Assembly (NCBI GenBank): GCA_934434555.1
Contig: CAKRZX010000014.1
Span: forward strand, 1-55,281
Reading direction: 5' to 3'
Length of the DNA stretch: 55,281 bases
Source: an uncultured Clostridia bacterium
GTDB taxonomy: Bacteria > Bacillota > Clostridia > Christensenellales > QALW01
Shown piece after piece: positions 1 to 8,400 of this stretch (positions are counted from its first letter, which is position 1; each line of letters begins with the position of its first letter). Below the pieces are notes generated by a model, which searched no databases, was not told the DNA's origin, and saw only the letters and a program-made list of their open reading frames with translations. The position numbers and the translations under genes are program-made.

Positions 1-1485
1 CTTCATGTAGTCGGTGAGTATGTGGACGATGGCTGGTCGGGGACGAACTTTGAACGCCCGGATTTTCAGCGCATGATGGACGATGTGGAAGCCGGAAAAG
101 TAAACTGCATTGTCACGAAAGACCTTTCCCGTTTCGGGCGGGAACATGTGATGATGGACTACTATCTGGAATTTCTGTTCCCGGAAAAACGGGTGCGCTA
201 TATCGCCGTTGCGGAGAATGAGGACACAGAAAAAGGGCTTTCCGATTTTGTCCCATTCAAAAACCTGTTCAATGAATGGTTTGCGAAAGATACAAGCCGC
301 AAGGTAAAGGCCGCTTTCAAAGCGAAGTTTGCCACAGGACAGCGTATCGGCGCCTATGCCCCCATCGGGTACAGGAAACACCCGGAAATCAAAAACAAGC
401 TGATAATCGACGAGGAAACCCGCTGGATAGTGGAGAAGATTTTTGACCTTGCTATTCATGGCAGAGGGGCGGCCAGTATCACAAGAATACTGATTGCGGA
501 AAAGGTTCCCACACCGGGATTTATCAACTTCCAGCGTGACGGGACTTTTGCAAACATCTATGCGGGTGCGCCGGAGGAAAAAAGCTACGCATGGACGATA
601 GCCCAGGTCAAGAGCATTATGAAAGACGAAACCTATATCGGCCATACCATTCATTACCGGGAAACGAACATTTCCTTTAAGAACAAGCGGAGGGTACGCA
701 AGCCCCAAAGTGAATGGGTGCGGGTGGAGAACACGCAGGAGCCGATTATCAGCGAGCAGGTTTTCCGGCAGGTACAGGAGCAGATAGCAAACCGCCGCAG
801 GAAGTGCAAGGATGGTACAACGCAGATTTTTTCCGGATTGGTAAAATGTGCGGATTGCGGCTGGTCGCTGTCCTATGGGGAGAACAGGCAGAACAGCAAG
901 CCTTACGGCCATTATCATTGTAGCAAGTACGGGCAGGGCACACGCCAATGCTCCATGCACTATATCCGTTATGATGTGCTTTATGCCTATGTCCTCTCCC
1001 GTCTGCAATACTGGTCGGGGCTGGTACAGCATGATGAAGAACGGCTCTTGAAGCAGCTGTTAAATGCCACTGATAAGGGACAGGCTGCCGCAAGAAAGAA
1101 GCAGGCCGCAGAACTGAAAAAGGCAGAGAAGCGAAAAGCCGAAGTCGATACTTTGTTTGCCCGGATGTATGAGGACTGGGCGGCGGGGCGTATCACGGAA
1201 TACAACTTCTCTATGCTGTCCGGGAAGTACCAGAGCGAACAGGCTGAACTGGACACAAAGATTGAACAGCTTCAATCCGCTATCGCCACTGAAAGCCAGA
1301 ACGCCGCAGACGCAGAAAAATGGATTGCCTTGATGAAAGAGTGCGTCAATCCAACAGAACTGACCGCCGAACTTTTGAATACGCTGATTGAAAAAATCGT
1401 TGTCCATGAAGCGGTCAAAGGTGAGGACGGAAGCCGGGAACAGGAGGTAGAAATCTTCTACCGCTTTATCGGCAAAATTGATTAA
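1..1485 (+). CDS. Large serine recombinase, 5' end outside window
   Basis: The reading frame is open from the first base, so the true start and the catalytic serine of the resolvase domain lie upstream. What remains is the end of the resolvase domain (VTKDLSRFGREHVMM), the recombinase domain (GAYAPIGYRK onward), a zinc-ribbon with paired cysteines (VKCADCGWSLSYG, then CSKYGQGTRQC) and a lysine/alanine-rich coiled coil (about residues 345-430). This order is typical of the TnpX-type recombinases that excise and insert conjugative or mobilisable elements in gut Firmicutes. Such genes usually sit at one end of their element. That fits here: ordinary chromosomal sequence begins within about 30 bases of the stop, in the middle of an XRE-AbrB regulator gene. 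Family assignment is firm; the element it belongs to cannot be named. Confidence 0.93.
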   Translation, partial: LHVVGEYVDDGWSGTNFERPDFQRMMDDVEAGKVNCIVTKDLSRFGREHVMMDYYLEFLFPEKRVRYIAVAENEDTEKGLSDFVPFKNLFNEWFAKDTSRKVKAAFKAKFATGQRIGAYAPIGYRKHPEIKNKLIIDEETRWIVEKIFDLAIHGRGAASITRILIAEKVPTPGFINFQRDGTFANIYAGAPEEKSYAWTIAQVKSIMKDETYIGHTIHYRETNISFKNKRRVRKPQSEWVRVENTQEPIISEQVFRQVQEQIANRRRKCKDGTTQIFSGLVKCADCGWSLSYGENRQNSKPYGHYHCSKYGQGTRQCSMHYIRYDVLYAYVLSRLQYWSGLVQHDEERLLKQLLNATDKGQAAARKKQAAELKKAEKRKAEVDTLFARMYEDWAAGRITEYNFSMLSGKYQSEQAELDTKIEQLQSAIATESQNAADAEKWIALMKECVNPTELTAELLNTLIEKIVVHEAVKGEDGSREQEVEIFYRFIGKID

Positions 1486-1513
1486 ATGACACCAATATCT
1501 TTAACTATGTGAT
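1486..1513. other. Probable right border of integrated element
   Basis: These few bases separate the recombinase stop from the point where a reading frame typical of an XRE helix-turn-helix begins in mid-domain. This is where the element and chromosome should join, that is, an attachment-site half. The exact crossover dinucleotide cannot be fixed because the other end of the element is outside the window. Confidence 0.5.
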
Positions 1514-1819
1514 ACCGGGGAGTCACTGCCGGATATTTCGGTCTGCTCGCGGCTTGCACAGGCGCTTGAAGTAACGATAGACGACCTTGTGAATTTCGAC
1601 CAGACGCTTTTGCCGATTCCGCCAAAGGGAAAGCACCTGTTCGGCGTGGTTCGCGTAGGCGAAAACGGACAGATTGTTCTGCCGGCAAAGGCGCGCAAGG
1701 TGTTTGATATCAATCCCGGCGACAATCTTATTGTCCTCGGCGACGAATCACAGGGCATAGCAATAGTCAAACAGCAGTCGTTTTTTGAGTTTGCAAGCGA
1801 ACTCGGCATAAAAAAATAG
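1511..1819 (+). pseudogene. XRE-AbrB regulator, 5' part removed by element insertion
   Basis: An open frame runs from about base 1505 and reads DTGESLPDISVCSRLAQAL then EVTIDDLVNFDQ. This matches the second half of an XRE-type helix-turn-helix, where a W-E-x-G-x-S-L-P-D motif precedes the last helix. It continues into a SpoVT/AbrB-like segment (VVRVGENGQIVLPAKARKVF, then INPGDNLIVLGDE). The helix-turn-helix start and the first recognition helices are missing at the border with the recombinase element, so the gene is interrupted. A GTG at 1589 with no good ribosome binding site could start a 76-residue AbrB-only product; whether it is made is unknown. The role of the intact protein was probably transcriptional regulation. 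Confidence 0.75.
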
Positions 1820-1838
1820 ACAAATTTCAACATATCAC

Positions 1839-1867
1839 TTGACAGAAATAAAAAAGTGTATTATTAT
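1839..1867 (+). promoter_or_regulatory. Sigma-A promoter of the riboswitch-symporter unit
   Basis: TTGACA (1839-1844) and TATTAT (1862-1867) are separated by 17 bases. Transcription would start near 1874, just upstream of the glycine riboswitch. Confidence 0.8.
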
Positions 1868-1887
1868 ACATCACATCTGACGTTCGT

Positions 1888-2010
1888 TGAAACTACCGGA
1901 ATCGGAACGAAACCGGTAGCGGAGGACACTCTGGAGAATTTCACGTTTGTTGAAAGCCGAAGGTGCAAGGCGATAAAAAGCCGAATCTCTCAGGTAAACA
2001 GACAGAGCAG
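1888..2010 (+). promoter_or_regulatory. Glycine riboswitch, single aptamer
   Basis: The sequence carries the signature of the gcvT-type glycine aptamer: CTCTGGAGAA, then GCCGAAGGTGCAAG, then AATCTCTCAGGTAAACAGACA with GAGCAG following. An 8-bp hairpin just upstream (CTACCGG at 1892 pairing with CCGGTAG ending near 1918) may be the stabilising stem found beside single-aptamer versions; only one full aptamer core is seen. It lies between a sigma-A promoter and a terminator ahead of a sodium/alanine (glycine) symporter, a known arrangement for this class. Whether glycine turns the gene on or off is not decided by the sequence. Confidence 0.9.
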
Positions 2011-2059
2011 ACCACAACCTTATTTTGTATTTTGCGTGTCTGTATATGTGTATTTTCCG

Positions 2060-2092
2060 TTGTCCGGCGAAAGCGTCGGGCAATATTTTTTT
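2060..2092 (+). terminator. Riboswitch-controlled intrinsic terminator
   Basis: TTGTCCGGCG and CGTCGGGCAA form a 10-bp stem with an AAAG loop, followed by a run of Ts. It ends just before the ribosome binding site GAGGG of the symporter gene, so it is the likely expression platform of the glycine aptamer. Confidence 0.85.
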
Positions 2093-2105
2093 AGAGGGAA
2101 AACAT

Positions 2106-3530
2106 ATGCAGGCTATTCAGGAAGCACTCCTGCCCGTAGTGCAGACAATCAACTCCTATCTTTCGGATTATATCCTTATAATTCTCCTGATAGGCACGGG
2201 TCTTTTCTATTCGATACGCACGCGTTTCGTGCAAATCAGGTGTTTCGGCGAAGGTATGAAAAGGACTTTCGGCAATGTAAATTTTAACGGCGGAAAGCAA
2301 AAAGGCGGACTTTCGTCATTTCAGGCGCTTACCACGGCAATTGCGGCACAGGTGGGCACGGGAAATATCGTAGGTGCGTGCGGTGCTATTCTTGTAGGCG
2401 GTCCCGGCGCAATATTCTGGATGTGGATTATAGCGTTTTTTGGAATGGCTACAATATACAGCGAGGCGATTCTTGCGCAAAAAACACGCGTGGTGCACGG
2501 GGACGGCACCGTTTCGGGCGGACCTGTTTACTATATCCGCACGGCGTTTAAGGGCGCGTTCGGTAAATTCCTTGCGGGATTCTTTGCCGTTGCAATTATT
2601 CTTGCGCTCGGCTTTATGGGAACAATGGTACAGGCGAATTCAATAAGCGAAGTGTGCAACACCGCGTTCGGAATCCCCGAATGGGTAATGGGAATCGTGC
2701 TTTGCGTTGTGGCGTTTGTAATTTTTATCGGCGGTGTACAGCGTATAGGCGCGGTAACGGAAAAAATCGTTCCCCTTATGGCGGTGCTGTATATTTTCGG
2801 CGGACTTATCGTGCTTTGCATACGCGCGAAATATATTCCCGAAACATTCGGGCTTATCTTCAAATATGCGTTTAATCCCACGGCGATAATCGGCGGAAGT
2901 ATGGGTTATGCCCTTAAAACCGCAATAAGCCAGGGCGTTAAGCGCGGACTGTTTTCAAACGAAGCGGGTATGGGTTCAACACCTCACGCCCACGCGCTGG
3001 CAAACGTAAAAGACCCCCACGAACAGGGCGTTGTTGCTATGATAGGCGTGTTTATTGATACGTTTGTTGTGCTTACGATGACCGCACTTGTGGTTATATC
3101 GACACTGTTTACCGAGGGCGGACCTCTTTACAATCAGGTACTTAACGCCGAAACCTTGCAGGCAACGGGAATTTCAAAGACAAACGCCGCGCAAATGGCG
3201 TTCGGCAGTGCGTTCGGCAATGCGAATATCGGAAATATGTTCGTTGCGGTTTGCCTGTTTTTCTTTGCGTTCTCAACAATTCTGGGCTGGAATTTGTTCG
3301 GCAGAATCAACGTGAATTATCTGTTCGGCAAAAAGTCCAATCTTGTTTATTCTTTAATCGCAATCGCGTTTATCTTCCTCGGTTCGGTGCTTTCAAACGA
3401 CCTTGTTTGGGAACTTACCGATATGTTCAATAATCTTATGGTTATACCCAACGTGCTGGCTTTGGTGGTGCTTTCAAAACTTGTTGTTGATTCCTGCCAT
3501 AAGAAAGATAAGTACGGGAAGAAAAAATAA
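2106..3530 (+). CDS. Sodium/alanine (glycine) symporter, AGCS family
   Basis: A 474-residue membrane protein of the alanine-or-glycine:cation symporter family, importing small amino acids with sodium. Family motifs include the segment around TTAIAAQVGTGNIVGACGAI and GVKRGLFSNEAGMGSTPHAH, with about ten or eleven hydrophobic spans. The start at 2106 is chosen because GAGGG lies 7 bases upstream. An in-frame start at 2025 would lie inside the riboswitch leader and its terminator. The glycine aptamer upstream suggests glycine is a substrate or that uptake is tied to glycine levels. The gene stands alone, with its own promoter and terminator. Confidence 0.94.
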   Translation: MQAIQEALLPVVQTINSYLSDYILIILLIGTGLFYSIRTRFVQIRCFGEGMKRTFGNVNFNGGKQKGGLSSFQALTTAIAAQVGTGNIVGACGAILVGGPGAIFWMWIIAFFGMATIYSEAILAQKTRVVHGDGTVSGGPVYYIRTAFKGAFGKFLAGFFAVAIILALGFMGTMVQANSISEVCNTAFGIPEWVMGIVLCVVAFVIFIGGVQRIGAVTEKIVPLMAVLYIFGGLIVLCIRAKYIPETFGLIFKYAFNPTAIIGGSMGYALKTAISQGVKRGLFSNEAGMGSTPHAHALANVKDPHEQGVVAMIGVFIDTFVVLTMTALVVISTLFTEGGPLYNQVLNAETLQATGISKTNAAQMAFGSAFGNANIGNMFVAVCLFFFAFSTILGWNLFGRINVNYLFGKKSNLVYSLIAIAFIFLGSVLSNDLVWELTDMFNNLMVIPNVLALVVLSKLVVDSCHKKDKYGKKK

Positions 3531-3537
3531 ACTGACA

Positions 3538-3570
3538 GAAAACAGGACGCTGAAAAACGTCCTGTTTTTT
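3538..3570 (+). terminator. Intrinsic terminator of the symporter gene
   Basis: AAACAGGACG and CGTCCTGTTT form the stem with loop CTGAAAAA and a T run. The same hairpin recurs at 3856-3887. Confidence 0.9.
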
Positions 3571-3573
3571 ATA

Positions 3574-3822
3574 GCGGCGGGAGCAAGCCGCCCGCCCTAC
3601 GACGTTGAAACGGGTTTTTAGGGTAAAACAACTGTTGTGCAATAATCTGTTGCTTTGGAAATGCTTGCTTATGCTCTTTGGCTGTTTTATACCGTAGGGC
3701 AGGGGTTTATCTCCTGCCGAATTCCGAGGGACGTTTTTTGCGGCTTGATATGTGTTTTGCAACATTATATATTATACGTATTTCCTGATTTCCTGCGCAC
3801 ACGGCGGGAGCAAGCCGCCCGA
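3574..3822. repeat. Three REP-like hairpins in a 359-bp intergenic region
   Basis: The region between the symporter and the convergent GIY-YIG gene holds no gene. It contains three short palindromic units: GGCGGGAGCAAGCCGCCCG followed by CCCTACG (3574-3601), CCGTAGGGCAGGGG then TTTATCTCCTGCCG (3692-3719), and ACGGCGGGAGCAAGCCGCCC (3801-3820). They belong to the family seen again near 22.6-23.3 kb and 55 kb. Confidence 0.8.
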
Positions 3823-3855
3823 AATACGGTGTGAAATAAATTTTGGGAAAAATAG

Positions 3856-3887
3856 AAACAGGACGCTGAAAAACGTCCTGTTTTTTG
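3856..3887. terminator. Intrinsic terminator at the end of the GIY-YIG gene, second copy of the 3538 hairpin
   Basis: The stem and loop are identical to the terminator at 3538. It lies 2 bases beyond the stop of the leftward gene and can serve both strands, because Ts follow the stem on the plus strand and a TTTCTATTTTT tract follows on the minus strand. Confidence 0.75.
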
Positions 3888-3889
3888 TT

Positions 3890-4603
3890 TTATTTTCCGT
3901 ACTGAACGGGATTTGAACTGCCCTGTTTTACATATTCGGCGGGAACACGTTTATCCTTAAAACGCTTTGCAACTTCTTCGTCGGCAGGCTTTCCGATAAA
4001 CTCATATCTGCCGGGATTATCTACGCTTTTAATCCATTTGTCAACTTCGTACACTTCTTTAACAACGCCGTTTGTAACTGAAAGCACGTATCTGTCCTTT
4101 GCGTTTTCGGGACTTATTTTCCACGACTGCCGTGTTGCGGCGTATCTGTCGCCGTTGTGGGCTGCCACGGTGGAACCTTTAACCTTTATAATCATAAACG
4201 GCGGAACGTCTTTGCCGAATTCGGGAAGTGCCAAATCGTTCATAAGCACTTCTGCGTTTATGGGTTCAAAGGAATCCTGACCCGAGATTTCGTTTGAAAG
4301 GTTTTCAAGGGAATACGCGTCAATCAGCACGCTTTCGGCTATAAACGCTTCGTGTTCGTCAAGACCGTAACGCTGAATAATGTGTATCACTTTAAGTCCG
4401 CAAGCGCTTATTTCGCGTATCGTTTTAATTTTCTCGCTTTCCGCTTTTCCTTCTGAAAAATCGCCTTTAAGCGCATCGTTTACGTGGTCAAACACCCTGT
4501 TGCCCTTGCCTTTTCCTATGTAAAAAGTCTTGCCGTTGCGTGGGTCAACAAGCCTGTAAACATAGTATTTAAGTTGTTCCTGAACTTCTTTGCTGAAATC
4601 CAT
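3890..4603 (-). CDS. GIY-YIG domain protein, LEM-3/COG3680-like
   Basis: A 237-residue soluble protein. The N-terminus carries a GIY-YIG nuclease-type module: YYVYRLVDPRNGKTFYIGKG and RVFDHV at about residues 13-41, followed by an E-rich helix (AFIAESVLIDAY). This is the LEM-3-like subgroup rather than UvrC or homing endonucleases. The C-terminal half (about residues 110-237) is not recognised. It is the last gene of a leftward unit that starts at the collagen-LRR gene, and its ATG lies 3 bases after a stop codon, so it is probably co-transcribed. DNA cleavage is inferred from the fold family only. Confidence 0.72.
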   Translation of the reverse strand: MDFSKEVQEQLKYYVYRLVDPRNGKTFYIGKGKGNRVFDHVNDALKGDFSEGKAESEKIKTIREISACGLKVIHIIQRYGLDEHEAFIAESVLIDAYSLENLSNEISGQDSFEPINAEVLMNDLALPEFGKDVPPFMIIKVKGSTVAAHNGDRYAATRQSWKISPENAKDRYVLSVTNGVVKEVYEVDKWIKSVDNPGRYEFIGKPADEEVAKRFKDKRVPAEYVKQGSSNPVQYGK

Positions 4604-4606
4604 TTT

Positions 4607-4741
4607 TTATTCCTCGCTTTCGCTTATTTCTTTTATGTGCGTATTCGGGCTTATAAATAACTTCATCCAAATGCGCCTGAATGAATCGTCCTTATAGCAG
4701 TACCACAGAATACGGTCGATTTCGGTGTAGTTTAACTTGCT
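4607..4741 (-). pseudogene. Duplicated C-terminal tail of the upstream gene, after its stop codon
   Basis: Directly after the TAA of the 243-residue protein, and in the same frame, the sequence continues for 44 codons as SKLNYTEIDRILWYCYKDDS with an IKEISESEE end. This repeats the real C-terminus of that protein (ENLTYSEIDRIIWYCYRNDS) at both DNA and protein level. There is no start codon with a ribosome binding site. It is either the relic of a tandem duplication or an alternative tail that would be added if the stop were lost or read through. Confidence 0.7.
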
Positions 4742-5455
4742 TTACTTGCGCAATTTGCCAATTGCAATTTCGCGGCGCACAGAATCGTTCCTGTAACAGT
4801 ACCATATAATTCGGTCTATTTCAGAATATGTCAGGTTTTCGGGTAAATTGTCTTTTACCTTGCTTATTAATGAAGTTGTTTGTTGGTAGGAGGAATTTTC
4901 GAGCTTATTACCGTTACAGCCTATCTTAAAATAATTAAGATAATACGGGAGCATATTTCTGACGATGTTATCATTTATCGGAAAGTCGGACTTTCCGTAT
5001 TCTAACTCGCACAGAAAATGACAAACCTTGCTTGCGAGGCTTTTTTCATGCCGTGAATAGCCTGTAACAGAGGTTATTTCATCAACAAGCTTAGGGTCAC
5101 CCGATTTAAGCAGATTCAAGAAAGCATCTTTTTTGCCGAATATGTATTTTGCCATTACCTTAATGTTTTCGTTTGACGTTCTTGTTGAATTAGCCCGAGC
5201 TATGCACCTTATTATGCTTTCCCATTCGCCTAAGGTGTATTTTTCAAGACTTTTGCCTTGGCTTTTGTAGTACTCTTCGTAGGAGGGCGCCTTGTAACGG
5301 CGATTGTTCCTGATACACTTTAAGGCTTTTTCGGCATTTTTCTTTGTCAACTTAAACATTAAGTTTTCATCCAGTTCAAAGTCGGCTTCTTTAATATCAT
5401 CATTTGTTGTAAGTTCCATTAAAGACCTAATGCTTCCTTGTTCGGTTAAGTTCAT
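4742..5455 (-). CDS. Unrecognised protein, second gene of the collagen-LRR unit
   Basis: A 237-residue soluble, charged protein without signal peptide or membrane span; I do not recognise its family. It contains a conserved-looking middle section (VTGYSRHEKSLASKVCHFLC, then FPINDNIVRNMLPYYLNYF) and ends in a short module that is duplicated just downstream. The start at 5455 is preferred because GGAGG lies 11 bases upstream. An in-frame ATG at 5473, 3 bases after the stop of the collagen-LRR gene, has no ribosome binding site of its own. The tight spacing means it is transcribed with the surface-protein gene and would share its switching. Confidence 0.7.
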   Translation of the reverse strand: MNLTEQGSIRSLMELTTNDDIKEADFELDENLMFKLTKKNAEKALKCIRNNRRYKAPSYEEYYKSQGKSLEKYTLGEWESIIRCIARANSTRTSNENIKVMAKYIFGKKDAFLNLLKSGDPKLVDEITSVTGYSRHEKSLASKVCHFLCELEYGKSDFPINDNIVRNMLPYYLNYFKIGCNGNKLENSSYQQTTSLISKVKDNLPENLTYSEIDRIIWYCYRNDSVRREIAIGKLRK

Positions 5456-5476
5456 AATGATATATTCCTCCATTTT

Positions 5477-8400
5477 TTAATTTAAAGCAGTTGTGGACCA
5501 TGTATAATAACAAGTTATATTAGTTATATTACCACTACCTGTCTGTTTATATTCTCTCAGTTTCGAAGCATAAGATTTAGAATTTGCCTCCGAATCAGCA
5601 ATTACAGAAACAGTATCAACGCGAGTATAAGAATTATAATATCTAAAACTATACCTCATCCAAACATTAGCTTTTTCAAAGTATGCATTAACCAGACCGC
5701 TATCCTTAAATGCACCATAGCTTATAAGGTTTACCTTTGCCGGGATGGTTATTTCATTTAAGCTTATACAGTTCTCAAATGCATACGTTCCAATAGTGGT
5801 CAATTCAGACGGTAACTTAACGTTTGAAAGTGATATGCAGCCGCTAAACGCACTGGGATCGATAGAAGTAACCGAATCGGGGATAACAATATCCGTAAGC
5901 GCCGTGCAACCTTTAAACGTACCGGAACCGATAGAAGTAACCGAACCGGGGATAACAATATCCGTAAGCGCCGTGCAGCCTCTAAACGCATAGGCACCGA
6001 TAGAAGTAACCGAATCGGGGATAACAATATCCGTAAGCGCCGTGCAACCATCAAACGCACTGGAACCGATAGAAGTAACCGAACCGGGGATAACAACTTT
6101 TGATAGGTTGGAACACTCTTTAAAAGATTTTACGGTTGACACTGTTCTGCCGTAATATTCCGAGGGAATAACGAGTTCTTGTACAATGTCTTTGAAATCA
6201 GGATTTATTGATACGGCAAGAGTGCCGTCGTCCAACAATTCAAAGTTAAAGCAACGTGTATCGGAGGTAGCGGGGAGGTCTAAACGGTCAACAGTTCCGT
6301 CTGAGTACGAAATCACAAGTTTGCCGTCAATAATTTCAGTATTTGTTATGCTGCGAGCGTCTTTGCCCTTTTCGCCCTTATCACCCTTTTCGCCTTTAAG
6401 CGAGGCAAGCCAATCTTCAAGAGAGCCGTTGTAGTCGGGGTAGGCTTGCTTGTAGAGTTCGTAGGCGGATTTGCCGTCAACGCCGGGGTCGCCCTTTTCA
6501 CCCTTAACGTTGCCGATAAGCATTGCGGGGTTTGAACCGTAGGCTATGTAAAGATTGCCGTCAACAAGCGAAACCTCGGTTATTCCGTCGCCTTTTTCGC
6601 CCTTTTCGCCGCGGACAGGACCTACCGTGTCGGTTGTGCCGTCGGTGTAGGTGAATTTAAGGCAGTAGTCGGCGGTTAAAATAACGCTGTCAATGCCGTT
6701 GCCCTTTAAGGTTTGCTCAAATACAATGGGTTCGCCCTCGGACAGCGTGATTTTAAGTTTGTTATCAACAATTTCAACGCCCGTAACGCCTACGCCGTCT
6801 TTGCCGTCAACACCGTTTGTACCGTTGATACCGTCCTTGCCGTCAGCACCTTTTTCGCCTTGGATGCCTTGGTCGCCCTTGTCGCCTTTTTCACCTTGGA
6901 TGCCTTGATCGCCCTTGTCACCTTTTTCGCCTTGAATGCCTTGGTCGCCCTTGTCACCTTTTTCGCCTTGAATACCTTGGTCACCCTTGTCACCTTTTTC
7001 ACCTTGGATACCCTGGTCACCCTTGTCGCCTTTTTCGCCCTGAATACCTTGGTCGCCCTTTTCACCTTTTTCGCCTTGGATACCTTGATCGCCCTTGTCG
7101 CCTTTTTCGCCCTGTGCGGAAATACCGGTGTCAGTCCACATAAGACCGTTATCGGTTGAAATTTCCCACCGCTTTGTAAAGGGATTTATTTGAATTTTGG
7201 GAGAGATACCGTCTTTACCGTCTGTGCCGTCAACACCGTTTGTACCGTTGATGCCTTGGTCGCCCTTGTCACCTTTTTCACCTTGGATGCCTTGGTCGCC
7301 CTTGTCGCCTTTTTCACCTTGGATGCCTTGGTCGCCCTTATCGCCTTTTTCGCCTTGGATACCTTGGTCGCCCTTATCGCCTTTTTCGCCTTGGATGCCT
7401 TGGTCGCCCTTGTCGCCTTTTTCGCCCTTGGCTGTAACATCGGTTGAAGTCCACGAATTACCGTTGTCAGTGGAAATTTCCCACTTGCCCGTTTCGGCAT
7501 TTATGCGAATCTGAGGGGAAATACCGTCAACTCCGTCCGCGCCTTTAAGGTTCTCAAAAGTGTATTTTGTGTTGTCGGAAAGCATTACTGTCATAGTGCC
7601 GTTAACAAGCGTAACGTTTGTTATTCCTATACCGTCCCTGCCGTCAGCACCGTTTGTGCCGTTGATGCCGTCTTTGCCATCCTTGCCGTCTTTGCCGTCC
7701 GCGCCGTCTTTACCGTCAATGCCGTCTTTACCGTCGACACCGTCTTTTCCGTTAAGACCGTCTTTGCCGTCAATGCCGTTTGTACCGTTGATACCGTCTT
7801 TTCCGTTAAGACCGTCCTTGCCGTTTGCACCGACAACTTTGCCCACGTTTACGGTTCTGTTATCGGTGAATTTAAGCACAAGTTCGCCGTTTGCATTTAC
7901 GTTTGCTTCCGAAATGCTTACGCCGTCCTTACCGTTTGCACCGTCTTTGCCGTTAAGTCCGTCTTTACCGTCCGCGCCGTCTTTACCGTTCGTACCGTCT
8001 TTACCGTTCGTACCGTCTTTACCGTCGGCACCGTCTTTACCGTTTGTGCCGTCTTTGCCGTTGACACCGTTTTTGCCGTCAGTGCCATTTTTGCCGTCAA
8101 CGCCCGCGGCTTTGCCGATGTTTAACTGCGTGCCGTCGGAAAGGGTAAAAACAAGCTCGCCTTTGTCACTGAAATGGGCGGTTTTGATATTTGCCGAATT
8201 CCCTGACGCGAAAGCGTTTAACTGCTTGTTATATTCTTCCTCACTTCCCGTAAAACCGCCGGCAACCGCCGCCGAATACGCCGAACCGCCTTTAAGGGAG
8301 TCCAGCCATTCCTGCAAAGTGCCGTTAAAACCGCTCTGCACGGCAAGTTCGTATGCCGACAGCCCGTTTTTGATTTCCGCCGACGCGGGAAGATTGTCGT

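Noticed and set aside
2025..2105. An upstream in-frame ATG extending the symporter by 27 residues.
   Set aside because: It lies in the riboswitch leader and spans the terminator; ATG 2106 has a ribosome binding site and fits the usual family start.
6850..7431. Regular 36-bp repeats that could suggest a CRISPR array.
   Set aside because: Units abut without unique spacers, lie in frame within a coding sequence and encode GEKGDKGDQGIQ blocks; no cas genes are near.
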